DNA of 64,000 bases from Caenorhabditis elegans (GCF_000002985.6 NC_003284.9:9052001-9116000); one strand, 5' to 3'. Positions 15,339 through 26,325 are shown, counted from the first letter of the stretch. The notes: generated from the sequence alone by a model not told the origin. Numbers and translations are program-made.

Positions 15339-15798
15339 CTTCTCTGCTTAAGTATTCATAAAAGTTTCGTAGCCGTGCGTTAGTACCTGCTGGCCATGTA
15401 GAAGAGGAGGAAACAATTAATTTTAACCATTGAGAGCATGCGCACAGCTGCACAGCCCTTGCGCACACATTAGGCATCAGTCATATAATGTCTTGCTAGG
15501 TCATTTATTTTGAGTCCCCTCAGTACAGAACGTATTCATCATTTCTCAACAAGGAGTGCCTGAATGAAAAACTGTGTTTTCGTTTTTTTTTCATTCGCAT
15601 TTATAAAAAAAGTAAAATATCTCTTTTCCACTGTGGCGATTGAACATAAACTATATCTTTTATTGAAATCTCATTGTTTCCATTTTCTCAACCATTTCTA
15701 AAAAATAAATTCTTCACCGAAAATTAAATCAGATAAATGAAAAGTTTCATCATCATTCAACTATTTGCTTTTCATCTACGTTCGTCGAATATCTTACC

Positions 15799-15852
15799 AC
15801 CACGAACCCATCTCTCCTCATTCACACCACGAACCCATCTCTCCTCATTCAC
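15799..15852. repeat. 27 bp tandem repeat, two units
   Basis: A unit containing CCACGAACCCATCTCTCCTC occurs twice in a row, ending in the TTCACAACTAATCTTAGCAAG motif shared with 15297-15338. Confidence 0.8.
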
Positions 15853-15879
15853 AACTAATCTTAGCAAGCTTTACAAAAT

Positions 15880-16183
15880 TGTAATCTCTCGTTCTTATCC
15901 ACACATACGAACTCTCAGTGTTTTATGTGCAATCCGTTATAATCACAAATCCAAGCTCACCGCCCTTACATTTTAATATTATCTCCCGCAGAACATCTTA
16001 AAAAATAAAAATGTCGGATATTTATTATTATGCCTTTGTCTTGATCCATTTCCTTGGTATTATATTTTGTCTCGCTCATTTCTTTTAATTTCCCACTACT
16101 TGCAAAGATAAACAAAAAAGCTTTGCCACAAGGCAACATTTCTTTGATTTAATGAAAAATCTAATTTCAAGCTACCCGAATCG
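15880..16183. repeat. Segmental duplication, copy 2
   Basis: Direct-orientation partner of 14929-15240, about 950 bases downstream; see that entry for the shared blocks. Confidence 0.8.
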
Positions 16184-16189
16184 CCACAC

Positions 16190-16519
16190 CCCATGTCGTG
16201 TGTGATGGTGATGCACTCCTTTTGTCATTCTACAACAACATTATAAACCATAAAATCCTTTCTTCCTCTCCTCTTTCTATTCCCTTTCTCTCGTTCCACG
16301 TCAACTTCCTATGCATTGCGATCGGCAATGAGAGTGCGAGGACCAGAGACAGCGGCGGGAGTAATATGAGACGCAAAGAAAAAGAGGGACAGAGGAAGAA
16401 TCCCTCCCGTGGACTTATCGACCGCCTGGCTTGCCCGTCGTGTTGGCCTTTTTCTCGAATTTTATTTTACTATTGTGCAAAAGTTTGATAAAAAAATGCT
16501 AGGAAAAAGCCGCATACTG
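16190..16519. other. GC-richer unassigned stretch
   Basis: The composition changes from AT-rich to CT-rich and then G/A-rich (ACGTCAAC, GCGATCGGC, GACAGCGGCGGG, a purine run near 16370-16410). This resembles nematode promoter or CpG-like regulatory DNA, but no gene start follows on either strand that I can support. The ORF at 16198-16488 has no recognisable content. Confidence 0.3.
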
Positions 16520-16800
16520 TTGTTTGAATTAGGGCTAACATTTTGATCGAATATACAAAAAAGTGCTCAAATAAACTCATTTCGCAATGAACATTCTCTC
16601 AAATGTTTAAACGATGTTTTTGTATTGCGGTTCCAAATTTCGAATAAATCGAGCTAATTTCAGCTGAATTTTTTGTAACCAACTTTAGTAGCTTTTGGTT
16701 ACCTATGAGACACAGGAAAATTGGTATAATTTTGGCTAAATGTTTTCAAAATTTGAAACCGCCATAAAAAATTTTGAACAATTTTGCATTTCTGAAAAAA
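16520..16800. repeat. Decayed copy of the palindromic TTAA element family
   Basis: It shares blocks with the element at 22815-23409 in the same order: ATTTCGNAATGAA, GCGGTTC-AAATTTCGAA, GCTAATTTCAGCT, TTGGTTACCTAT at the fold, then TTTTGGCTAAA, TTTGAAACCGCCATAAAAAATTTTGAAC. Both arms are recognisable but strongly diverged, and the ends are lost. Confidence 0.6.
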
Positions 16801-17247
16801 ATTAGCAATGTTATGTTTAAGACACATTTGTTTAAAACATTTCCAAACCGTATCAAACTGAATTTATCTAATAATAATAGTTCATTATTGTTTTCCAGTC
16901 ATTTTTTTTTAATTTGAACTGTCTTCCTTTTATTAAAAAATTGGACTGATCAATTTTTCACCCTATAAGATAGCAGCTTTTTTTCTAAAAATTTTCTATT
17001 GAACAATCTTTCACTCGACGTATAGATTCTGTATATTTATGACGCCGATTTTTTTCTTCAATGTAATACTCTTTAGCCTTTTCTTTTTTCCTTTCTTTCC
17101 CATACTTTGTAAACCATATTTTACAGCGCGTTCGTATCAAAATGAGAATTCCCATGAGTTTTCGAAATATATTCCTTTCCATTTCGAAACGTTGCGAAAC
17201 AATCTGAGGCCGTGAAACAGTTGGCAATTAGTGTCATTGTTCCCGCC

Positions 17248-18070
17248 ATGCCACATCTTCAAAAAAACAACTGTTGTGACACTGATGGATTGGATGAGGT
17301 TTTCAAGAAATCTCCAATTTTAATGACCCGTTGGATGTTTAGTGTGTATAATTGTGAGTCATATTTTGATTTTGAATCAATATGTTTTTGAAACATGTGA
17401 TACAACATGTAACAACATTACTATTTTTGAGATCGTTCAAAGTTGTTACACAATATAATTAAATTGAAACTTGTATTTTTAGAGAAATGCAAGCTTCAAA
17501 TGCAACATCGGATCTTCGCTTCATCATGTGTGTTTATAATTTTTTTTTTCTCAGTGGTGAGTGATATCACAAATGCGGAACAATTTGAGAAATTATTTAT
17601 AAACTATTGAGTCATTTGAAAACAATGTACCTACTAATATTTTCAAAAGGCTTTACTTAGATTCGCCATATTTGAATAATTGTATCTCTATGTTTTTCAT
17701 CTTAGCATTGCACAATTTTTTGCTTCACAATATCATTAAGAATTCGGATAAATTTGAAAATTTCAAGGTATGACATATTTTTAGTTTAAAAAAAAACTCA
17801 ATTATTTTTTTTACCACTTTTGAATAATGTCTAGTAATACGCAATTATTGAATTTGCAGATTTAATGCAACAAAAATAATTGCGATTTTCTTCCTCAGTT
17901 TCTTTTGATTGTGATCATGATGCTTGCAGTCATTTTTCCAACATGGTACTTTTTTGACTTTGCATTTTCATCTCATGAAGATTAACTTTCAGATGTTACA
18001 TCTTTAAAAAAAAATCAAACACTTCCATTCGAGTAGAAAACATGGCAAACTCGATACGAAGAATGTTCAA
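17248..18070 (+). pseudogene. Decayed multi-exon gene, membrane-protein-like
   Basis: A start at 17248 opens 35 codons (MPHLQKNNCC...RWMFSVYN) ending at a good donor (GTGAGT). Downstream, acceptor-bounded pieces read as hydrophobic segments: 17484-17555 (QMQHRIFASSCVFIIFFF), 17661-17767 (SPYLNNCISMFFILALHNFLL..., 107 bases, donor GTATGA) and 17899-17946 (FLLIVIMMLAVIFPTW, donor GTAC), and further remains run to about 18070. The joins fail: exon 1 to exon 2 creates a stop at the junction, and the last join gives TGA. The pattern suggests a former transmembrane protein gene, but I cannot name the family. A functional gene with different splicing is possible. Confidence 0.35.
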
Positions 18071-20100
18071 CTTTCTTCAATTGTGCGTATGATGATTGAA
18101 ATCAGTTTTCCAATGGGTAGGTTAATTAAAGGATTAGAATTGGATTAAAAAAAATTACTTTCAGCAGCAATACATTTAAAAAAATCGACTTCAACGAACT
18201 TCACGCCAACAACATTTTAATCTTCAATTCTTGATATCTTCTGGATGAGTATGGTATTTTTGATTTTTTTTGATTATCATTTTTCAATTTTCCAAATTAT
18301 GATTAATTTTAGCTAATAATTTTACTTTTTCTATTTTTAAACCTACTTTCTGATTTTTAGAATTCAAGTATTTAGTAGACACCCGACCCTTCTCCCACTA
18401 TAAACTCTGTTGTTGTTTTCTTACTCATTGTCATTGTCCCATTATAGCCGTTTTGTCAAAGATTATTGAATATTACTTAAGGCACTTGCAGACTAAAACT
18501 ATAGGCTACGCACTCTGACAAACACGTTCCCTAAATCAATTGCGCGAGTCTACAAAAATGTTCTTCCTGGAACACGTGCAAGCTATTGCGGAAACGTTTC
18601 GTAACTCAACAAAGAATTGTGCAATTGCTCTTTTTCCAACACGTTATAGTGCAGACAATGTATATTTGTGTCCGCAAATGATTTTGAGTTTTTATTTACA
18701 ATATTTATTATTTTTTTTATATACCGATTTTTTCAATGTGTCCCTGTTCCCTCGTCTCCATTTTACTGTTGAACCAATTAATAATTCAAAATATTTAATA
18801 TTTTGAAAGTCGCTTTAAACTGTTAAGACTTTAGCGACCGGCAGATTTAACTGCAAGCAAGATTTGCAGTATCACATGAAGAAAATTTCATCTGTTATAA
18901 CTTTATGTCACGGAGATCCAATTCGTTAAGTGAATGCAAAATGGGATTGTGATCACAACTCGCAATCGCATGTGACGCAAAGCTCATTTTATTGTATTGA
19001 ATTGAAATTTCCATTTTGCTTGTACAGAATCAAAGCTTTTCGTGAACAAAGCTTATTCTGCTCAACGACTACACTAGTTGAAAAGATCAGTAAATTTTTC
19101 ACATTTTTCTCCACGGCGCTTTCTGAAACTTTCTTTGATGTCATCATGACTGCTATATCAGTGAGAACAAAGTTATCAAAGATCATAAATGTTCTAATAA
19201 CAATGCTTGGAGAAGTGTTCAAAAATTACTGATAGATCACGTGTTCCGATGAGCAATTTTTTGTTTTTCACACAATCTAAAAGATGATTCAACTGAACAC
19301 TCAGTAACATTACGTTTCAATTCAAATCAATGAAAATTCGTGAGTTTGAAACTGTAAGAAAATTTCAGTTTATCGGAAACTGAAGATTATGATAATGTTA
19401 CTTGCAATTGTGTTTCTATCTTTTGGAGTTTGGAGTACATGTTGTTTGCAATTCAAGTCCACGGAAAAATCCTATTTCACTTAGTACGCAGTATTCAACT
19501 ATACCTGTGTAATAATTCTTCTGAACAAACGACATGTGATTCAAGTCTACAAGGTTTCAACATGTGGTTAAGAATTAGCCAAGCCATGTTTGAGGTGTGA
19601 TATCTATGGAACTGTGGAAGGTAAGGACCCGTTCCTTCCTGATGACCTATGCTTTATCTATTGTCGTGTGGACGATTACCAGCCGATATCAGTGTACCAT
19701 ACGTTTTCGCTGGGTTGGTAGAACACACTATGACGTTCAGCGTTTTTGATTAGCACTATTTTGTAATATTTGAAAGAAAGTTTCACATTAAGGTTGAAAT
19801 TTTCTTGTCCATTTCAATAATTTCAAACCAATAAATGTTAAGCTTCTGGCTACTAATAAATTGCCTACTGTGACGTCCTTTCGGTAATTATATTTGGCCA
19901 CAGGATGGACTCCTGGTCCTACTCATCCGAGGGTGTTTGGAGAAGTTATATATCATAAGCAGGCAGGGCGCCTCGCCTACAGTAGCTCTAAAGCTTTTCA
20001 GCGTTCATAAAGATTAAGCTGGGAAACGCTACATAGCTTCATTTTTTGCAATGCCTATTGCCAAAAAGAATGAGAAGTTGTCGCGGAAATGAGAGAGGCA
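18071..20100. other. Intergenic region, no supported gene
   Basis: The ORFs at 18540-18806 and 18930-19232 lack splice context and family features. A 31-codon ORF at 19389-19484 starts shortly after a TTTCAG and looks like a signal peptide (MIMLLAIVFLSFGVW...), but it stops at once and could be a relic of a small secreted gene. From about 19610 the DNA is GC-richer and ends in the module near 19961-19985 (GGCAGGGCGCCTCGCCTACAG) that recurs at 21161-21183. Confidence 0.4.
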
Positions 20101-21330
20101 TAAAAGCGTACTAGTAACGCTTCTCACCTCATACCGCGTATCTATTCGCTGAAATAGAAAGAGGCCGATAGGCTGTACTATCAATTTAAAAGAAAAGTGA
20201 AACTTCTTTACGCGGTAATTGAAACCTCATACCGCGTATCTATTCAATTGAATAGAAAAGCCTTAAGGCTAAAAATGTTATTGGTGGCTGTGAAGCCAAA
20301 TTCTGTTGAACACTAAAATGAATGAAACAGTTTTGTCTGTTTAACGCGGTATTTGAAACCTCATACCGCGTATCTATTCATTTGAATAGAGAAACAACAG
20401 GGCATAGAATGTTATTGGCTGCTGTGAAGCCAAATCCTGTTTTCAAGGTTTAAGAAACAGTTTTGTCTGTTTAACGCGGTATTTGAAACCTCATACCGCG
20501 TATCTATTCAATTGAATAGAAAAGCTTCTTGGGGTGGACACTGGTAGTAACACCAGCCAATGTCCTTTGCTTAATAAACAATATTATTGTATTGTTTAAA
20601 ATGTTGTTGGCAACTGTAAAGTCAACTCCTGTTTTCAAGCAGCGATGAGCAGATTTCACTGCGATACGCGGTATGACACGTCATACCGCGTATCTATTCA
20701 ATTGATTTTAGAAGCCCTAAGGCTTTAAAGTTTGTTGGTGGCTTTGAAGCCAACTACTGTTTTCAGGGCTTATGTAACATATTTGTTTGTTTTACGCGGT
20801 ATAACACCTCATACCGCGTATCTATTCAATTGAATAGAAAAGCCTTAAGGCTATAAATTTTGTTGGTGGTGCTGGCGGATGGTCGGCAAGCCTATTGGTA
20901 TGCCTTCCACCGTCTGCGTCTCTCCACCTAGTGGAGCGGCGCTAAGAGTAGGAGAGGGCAGTCTTGGTGAGGGCAACCTCGAGAGGTAACGGTTGAGCCC
21001 GACTCGCATATTATTCTACTTCTATTGTATCTAACTTACTCTACTGTTTCTTATTATATCTTTCTTATATAAATTCTTATATATTCTACTATTGGACTTA
21101 GAACCTGGGCTCGGTCCCTAACCATACGAGAGTGGAATAAAGAGATCCACACTAATAGGCAGGAGCGGAGCACCCCGCCTACAGTGGCTTTGAAGCCAAA
21201 TCCTGTTTTCAAGGAAATAAAAACATATATATATATATATATGTTTAACGCGGTATTTAAAACCTCATACCGCGTATCTATTCAATTGAATAGAAAAGTC
21301 TTGAGACTTTAAATGTTATTGATAGCTGTA
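20101..21330. repeat. Array of about 130 bp multi-hairpin units (seven copies)
   Basis: The block ATACCGCGTATCTATTCA recurs, starting at about 20131, 20229, 20363, 20493, 20683, 20811 and 21267. Each full unit holds several successive self-complementary parts: ACGCGGTAT...ATACCGCGT, then the palindrome TCTATTCAATTGAATAGA, then GCCTTAAGGC, then TTGG-GGCT...AGCC-AA, then AAACAG...CTGTTT. Typical spacing is 128-134 bases; the 190-base step carries extra hairpins and the last step is lengthened by an insertion. There is no ORF. No family name can be given from sequence alone. Confidence 0.85.
20869..21187. mobile_element. About 320 bp insertion inside one hairpin-array unit
   Basis: In other units GTTGGTGG is followed directly by CTTTGAAGCC. 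Here 320 bases intervene, and GTGG is repeated at both junctions, suggesting a 4 bp target duplication. The insert is GC-rich at its left end (GCTGGCGGATGGTCGGC...), AT-rich in the middle, and ends in a hairpin-forming AGGCAGGAGCGGAGCACCCCGCCT followed by ACAG. The same terminal arrangement occurs at 19961-19985. It has no coding capacity, so a non-autonomous element is likely. Confidence 0.6.
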
Positions 21331-22671
21331 CAGCTGATTATTAGTTTCAAGAAATGCAAATTGACAGTGTTATGAAACTCTACCGTTCAGTTTTAACAAG
21401 GAATCAACCAACTTCATGTCAACCTACTCAATGTTTTCAATTCATTCTCATTTTTCAATCTGTTCAGTTTAATTTATACTCAACTCTGATATAATCTGAT
21501 TTTGAATAAATTTGTATCAACAGTGTGTTCAGTAATTTTTGAAACGTTTCCATTTCCATCCTGCAAAGCGCCCAAATGTGGGTAAGTTTGCAAGTGCTCA
21601 AATTTATCATCTAGTTCTTTGACAAAACGGATATAAAGTTTTAACAGCAATCTTTCACAATTCTTAAACCTTCATTTCGTTTACTTTTTTCAAACGTTTT
21701 TTTTTATTTCAGCTCATATAAATATGTTTATGATATATTTTTACGTTTTTAAAACGGAGGCTTTGCATAACATTTATAAATTTAGGAATAAAATATGCTA
21801 TGAAGACGAACAATCTCTGGTTACATAATATGTGTTTATTCAAAAGTAAAATCGGAGTATAATAGAGTGTAATGAAATTAAAATAAATTAAAACAAATAA
21901 TTTGGTAACAATTGATGTGAATATCTCATTGCTGTTCAGGGATGCGCAAGACAATTTTCTTTCAACGAATTCAAAAAACTAATTTTTAAACAAACAACAA
22001 TCACAAACAACAATTCAAAAATAAAACGAACTATCAATAATCAACAAGTATCAAATTCAAATTTGAAGCTTATAAACTATTATTTTGGAGTAAGAACAAA
22101 CATTAGCTAAATGTTTCATGTTCCGAGCGTTTTTTTTTCCTTGCTTTTTTTTTTTTTTTTTGTAAAATTTTTCTAATGAGTTTCTTGTCAAACCACTAAG
22201 AAATCCAAAAAATTAAGAAACAAGTAACTAGAAAATTGCATATCTGGTGAACATTAAGGTATATGATTTGATCGGCCAGAATTGTAACAAAAAAGTTTAT
22301 AATTTTGAACTGTTCCAAACATAAGTTATTACATTAATTTACGTATTAGTTTTTGCAATAATTCATAATTAATATAGTTTACAATTGTAAAAGGATTTTA
22401 AAGTGTTTTCAATGATACATATAAATAGTTTCATTTCATGTACTAAACACCAAACAATTTGCACTTCCGAGCACATTGTTCAAAACAGAAAGTCCACCAA
22501 CTCCCTGAGCAATGCGCTTCGAAAGTTTTCACCTTAAAAATTGTTTACTGTCTCTAATGCTCCCTTGGAATTGTTAAACTTATACTTTTGATGCAACTCA
22601 GTTCAATCTTTCAATTAATAACACGTTAGACCAAGGAACAACATAAACTTATTCCGAAAACGAAAAACGAT
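21331..22671. other. Intergenic AT-rich region, nothing supported
   Basis: No exon-like segments. The minus-strand ORF at 21709-21954 is AT-rich and without features. Long T runs occur near 22130-22160. Confidence 0.5.
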
Positions 22672-22743
22672 AGGTTCCACCGAGATTTGAACTTGGATCG
22701 CAGGATTCAAAGTCCTGAGTGCTAACCGCTACACCATGGAACC
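22672..22743 (-). tRNA. tRNA-Gln (TTG), slightly diverged copy
   Basis: On the minus strand the 72-base sequence begins GGTTCCATGGTGTAGCGG. The anticodon loop CTTTGAA gives TTG, which reads glutamine CAA. Compared with the other copies it reads GATCCAAG instead of GACCCGAG, which puts an A:C mismatch in the T stem. The A box is intact and a T run follows. It may be a weak gene or a pseudogene. Confidence 0.75.
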
Positions 22744-22810
22744 AGACGAGCACTAACAAATTGCTCCGAATTGACATTAAGCAAGCTTTTAGTGGACATA
22801 TTGAGTTTGC

Positions 22811-23413
22811 TTAAAGGAGGACTAACGGTTCAGACAATTTTGAACGTATAGACCAAAAATGGGCTGAAATAACCGAATTTCGTAATGAAACTTTTCAAAA
22901 AATGTCCAAAAAATTTTTATGGCGGTTCAAAATTTTGAAAAAATTACACTGATTTCAGCTAAAATGCCGAATTTTGGTCACTTTTCCGTGCCGCAGCGGT
23001 TCGAAATTGACTTTATTGAAATTATCATCCGTTATTGCATATTTTAGTAGTTTATCTCATCAAATTTCTTTAATTAAGGTACATTTAAAGCCGATAGGAA
23101 ACCAAAAATCATCAAAATTGGTTACCTATCGGCTTTAAATGTATCTTAATCGACGGAATTATATGAGATAAACTACCAAAAATATGCAATAAAGGATGAT
23201 GATTCCAAAAAAGTCAACTTCGAACAGATGTGACACGGAAAAGTGACCCGAAATCGAGATTTTAGTTAAAATCGGTGTAATTTTTTCGAAATTTTGAACT
23301 GCCATAAAACTTTTTTGAAGAATTTTTGAAAAGTTTCATTACGAAATTCGTTCATTTGAGCCCATGTTGGGTCTATACGTTCAAAATTGTCCGAGCCGTT
23401 AGTCCTCCTTTAA
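22811..23413. mobile_element. 595 bp palindromic element flanked by TTAA
   Basis: The sequence folds on itself almost completely: AGGAGGACTAACGG at 22815 matches CCGTTAGTCCTCCT ending at 23409. The arms meet at a short loop near 23110-23130 (ATTGGTTACCTATCGGC on the right arm). TTAA lies outside each end (22811-22814 and 23410-23413), the target duplication of piggyBac-like and related nematode foldback elements. It carries no ORF. Relics of the family are at 16520-16800 and 37351-37497. Confidence 0.85.
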
Positions 23414-25200
23414 GCACTTATCGGGAAGACGCAAATTGGCGCTCTCTTTACAGTGAGTACACGAGCGCCTAGGTACTGGACACAAATCGAAAGAATGAAA
23501 AAAAAAACTAAGTTCATATGTTATTTCAAGAACCATACCTTGTTGGTAAAATATTGAGAGTTGAATTTGAACAGTTTTTGTCGAAACAATTTCAGGATTT
23601 ACTTATTTGTTATTAATGCATCGATAATAATTTTCTTGAACTGTATGTGCATTCAAACGGTTCCGTGTCATTTGATGTTTAAATATATGAGAGAAATGTT
23701 TCAAAATGGTGTAGCAGACAGTGTAACGTTTTTATTTTGAGTATATTCTGTATTAGAACAGTTTTACGTAAGTTTTATGTATTATTGAAATTATTCCTCA
23801 GGAATCATGTAACCAGTAATTGTTTAAAATCACATTTTATTATTATGTAGATCAATTTTGAATTTATTCCCAATTCAACCATGCTGCAGATTTTACGAGT
23901 ATATTTTCTTCGAAGCAGAAAATTAGGCTCCTGGTCAGAAATTACTCATAGAATAGAACAACATGTAGTTTGTGTTTTTCAATTGATCTATTTTTATCCA
24001 ATTCCGTTATTTTCAGGATTCAAAGGTTGAGTTACGCACTGCGTTTGGTTTCTAATTTTCGGAATTGGCACCTATGAATGTCCTAAAATAGAAATAAAGG
24101 ATAGAATTGTGGCTGCTATTTTTTTTCCGTTGCGCATCATAAAAGGAAAATTTGGAATTGGATTGAATCCGTTTGCAAAAAACCGGAAGTGATAGTGAAT
24201 GATTCAGTACTTAATTTTTAGATTTTTCCTCTAACAGTAAACAAAGATTTTCAGGATTACATTTTTCTCCAATACAGGTTTGCGTTTATCAAAAATAGAC
24301 TTGAATCCTAGAATTAAAATATTTCATGTTTTAATTTTCAAAAATATCAGTGGAACATCTTTCTTTTTTTTTCAATTTTCAGAGTTATAGTTCTATGTTC
24401 GAAATAATTGGTGAACTAATACAAAACAAATCATAGTGAGCTGATTTATTGTGTCACAAAATAATAAAACAAATTCTTGAGAAATTTCAAGTTATCTTCC
24501 ATTTTACAAGTGTCCCTTTTTTCCCTGACTGAAATATTTGACTACTTTTTAATGTTGGAGTGACACCTTATGGCAATGCTTAAAGTGTATCTCTTTTGCA
24601 AAGTCTTCGCAAATTCGTGATAGCTTCATTTGAAGTTCACATTGCTACTTCTTTTTGAAAGAGCGGTAAGGTGTGAGAATTTCTAATTAAATAGGCTGGA
24701 TAGTCAAATTTTATTATGTTTCTTCCGGAAAAATTTTGAAAAATTATTATTGGTGTTTTAAAATTTCAATTATAAAATATACCTACTGAATCACAAGCAG
24801 GTGATTTTGGATAATTTTCCAGTAGTCTAAAACAATCAAGCTAACTTTGAAAACAGACTGTTACTGTTCTGTTCAATTAAGGTGTTTTCTGTGGAACCTT
24901 TTTGTCAACATTTTTAACTATTCTTCTTGATGTTTGAATTCTTTTAAAGTCCAATGATGAATACTTAATTTTTTAGTGTATACGTGAGATTATGAATTTC
25001 AAGTAATCTTAATCTAGTCAGAAATTGAGTTCTGCCTGGATTATAGTCAGCTTTTTGCTTTGTCTTGTACCTTCAAGCTCCGCCCGTAAACAGAATGGGC
25101 GGAGTCCGCGACAAGATGCTCACTTCATTCTCATAAAGATGTTTTTTAGCCATTTTTAAATATTTATTTCCTTTCTTTTATAATCTTTAATTTTTCAGGA
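23414..25200. other. Intergenic region upstream of the small secreted gene
   Basis: No supported exons. It contains the promoter side of the next gene, including the GC hairpin at 25078-25104, and ends in TTTTTCAG at 25191-25198, a likely trans-splice acceptor two bases before the ATG. Confidence 0.5.
25078..25104. promoter_or_regulatory. GC-rich hairpin upstream of secreted-protein gene
   Basis: CTCCGCCC and GGGCGGAG form a perfect 8 bp stem around an 11-base loop, in otherwise AT-rich DNA 100 bases before the start codon. CTTGT / ACAAG outside it can extend the stem. It could be an Sp1-type GC-box pair, or simply part of a dispersed GGGCGGAG repeat. Confidence 0.45.
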
Positions 25201-25615
25201 ATGCATTCTGCCAAAACAATCATCCTGCTTCTCTCGTTGCCAATGGCAGCTGTCATGGCATCGAAGATCTCCTGTTTCGTTGGATACCAAGGTCTGGAAG
25301 TTGCAGCCGAAGGTGGTTTTGACTACTGTCACACAACTCTGCGTGTGTCACCCCCACATATTGGCACCTATGGGGGATACCTTCAAAGCGAGCGCCCATT
25401 GGAGGAGGACAAGACACCATCCATCAACGGACAATGTTATCTTCGCGTGAGTTCCATTTTCAGAGATATTTACATCAAATAGTAAATGGTAATAATTTTA
25501 GCCAATTGGAGGAAAACCATTCATGGAGTGTGTCTGCTACCGAAACCTTTGCAACCAACCAACGTCCTACGCTGATTTTGAAGATGCGTTTCTCGCTAAT
25601 CCTAATCATCAGTGA
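25201..25615 (+). CDS. Small secreted cysteine-rich protein
   Basis: Two exons, 25201-25446 and 25502-25615, give 119 aa. The start lies two bases after a TTTTTCAG acceptor. Residues 1-20 form a signal peptide (MHSAKTIILLLSLPMAAVMA), so the product is secreted or lumenal. Cysteines follow the order C...C...C...C-x-C-x4-CN, the last being ECVCYRNLCN. That ending resembles nematode ET-module and Ly6/three-finger folds, where a final C-N closes the fold, but only about six cysteines are present, so a full three-finger domain is doubtful. There is no C-terminal hydrophobic anchor. AATAAA follows at 25714-25719. The function is unknown. Confidence 0.82.
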
Positions 25616-25719
25616 AGAGATCGATCACCCATGAGGAATTGATAATTTTGTGTTGTTTTATAGTTTTTTTTGTTGGAGTCTCTACCTCTGTTATCCTGAC
25701 CTCATGAAAGATCAATAAA

Positions 25720-26253
25720 CGAGTGAATTGCTATTAAAGATTTTAAATCAAACTTACAATCTAGAAAGTTCAAACAAACATGAATAATCTCATCACAACA
25801 CACATGCGAGGCTTCGACTACATTTTATTTGAGTTTGAATTTTCAAAAAAAAAAACAAATTCATTCAAGCAGAAAATTTGAAACTATAAATTTTTGGAGT
25901 TGGATCAAACCACCAATAATTTTGAATAACAACTTCTAAAAAGAAAAATCAAAAACCAAACGAGGAAAATGTGATCAGAAACTTTTAATGCATATTTGCC
26001 AAGGGGTATTATTATATGTTACTCATCGTAATCAGAACATATGAAGTTATCATCAAATTCTTCAAAAAAAAGTTTTAAAAATATAAAAGTTCATTGCAAA
26101 ACGGCAGGAAATTGAAAACAATAAGATCTTTATAGAGGGATCTTGAAAATTATATAATTCGCGGACTACATTTTTTTGTCGCATGTTACGCATAATTAGA
26201 CTTTTTGAAAAAGCATTAAATTTTGCATTTTCAGAATTTCGAATCAAAAACAT
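25720..26253. other. Intergenic region, nothing supported
   Basis: AT-rich spacer between the polyadenylation signal of the small secreted gene and a tRNA-Gln gene on the opposite strand. Confidence 0.5.
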
Positions 26254-26325
26254 AGGTTCCACCGAGATTTGAACTCGGGTCGCAGGATTCAAAGTCCTGA
26301 GTGCTAACCGCTACACCATGGAACC
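26254..26325 (-). tRNA. tRNA-Gln (TTG)
   Basis: A 72-base minus-strand copy: acceptor GGTTCCA/TGGAACC, D arm with GTGTAGCGGTTAGCAC, anticodon loop CTTTGAA (TTG, reads CAA), T arm CCGAG-TTCAAAT-CTCGG with all pairs intact. The downstream T run (complement of CAAAAA) is the polymerase III stop. Confidence 0.95.

Noticed and set aside
19389..19484. 31-codon signal-peptide-like ORF
   Set aside because: It ends immediately in a stop, and the downstream cysteine-bearing frames do not join through good splice sites. At most it is a relic.
20101..21330. CRISPR-like look of the repeated blocks
   Set aside because: Animal DNA, unit near 130 bp, and the 'spacers' are related to each other and form hairpins; no cas-like genes.
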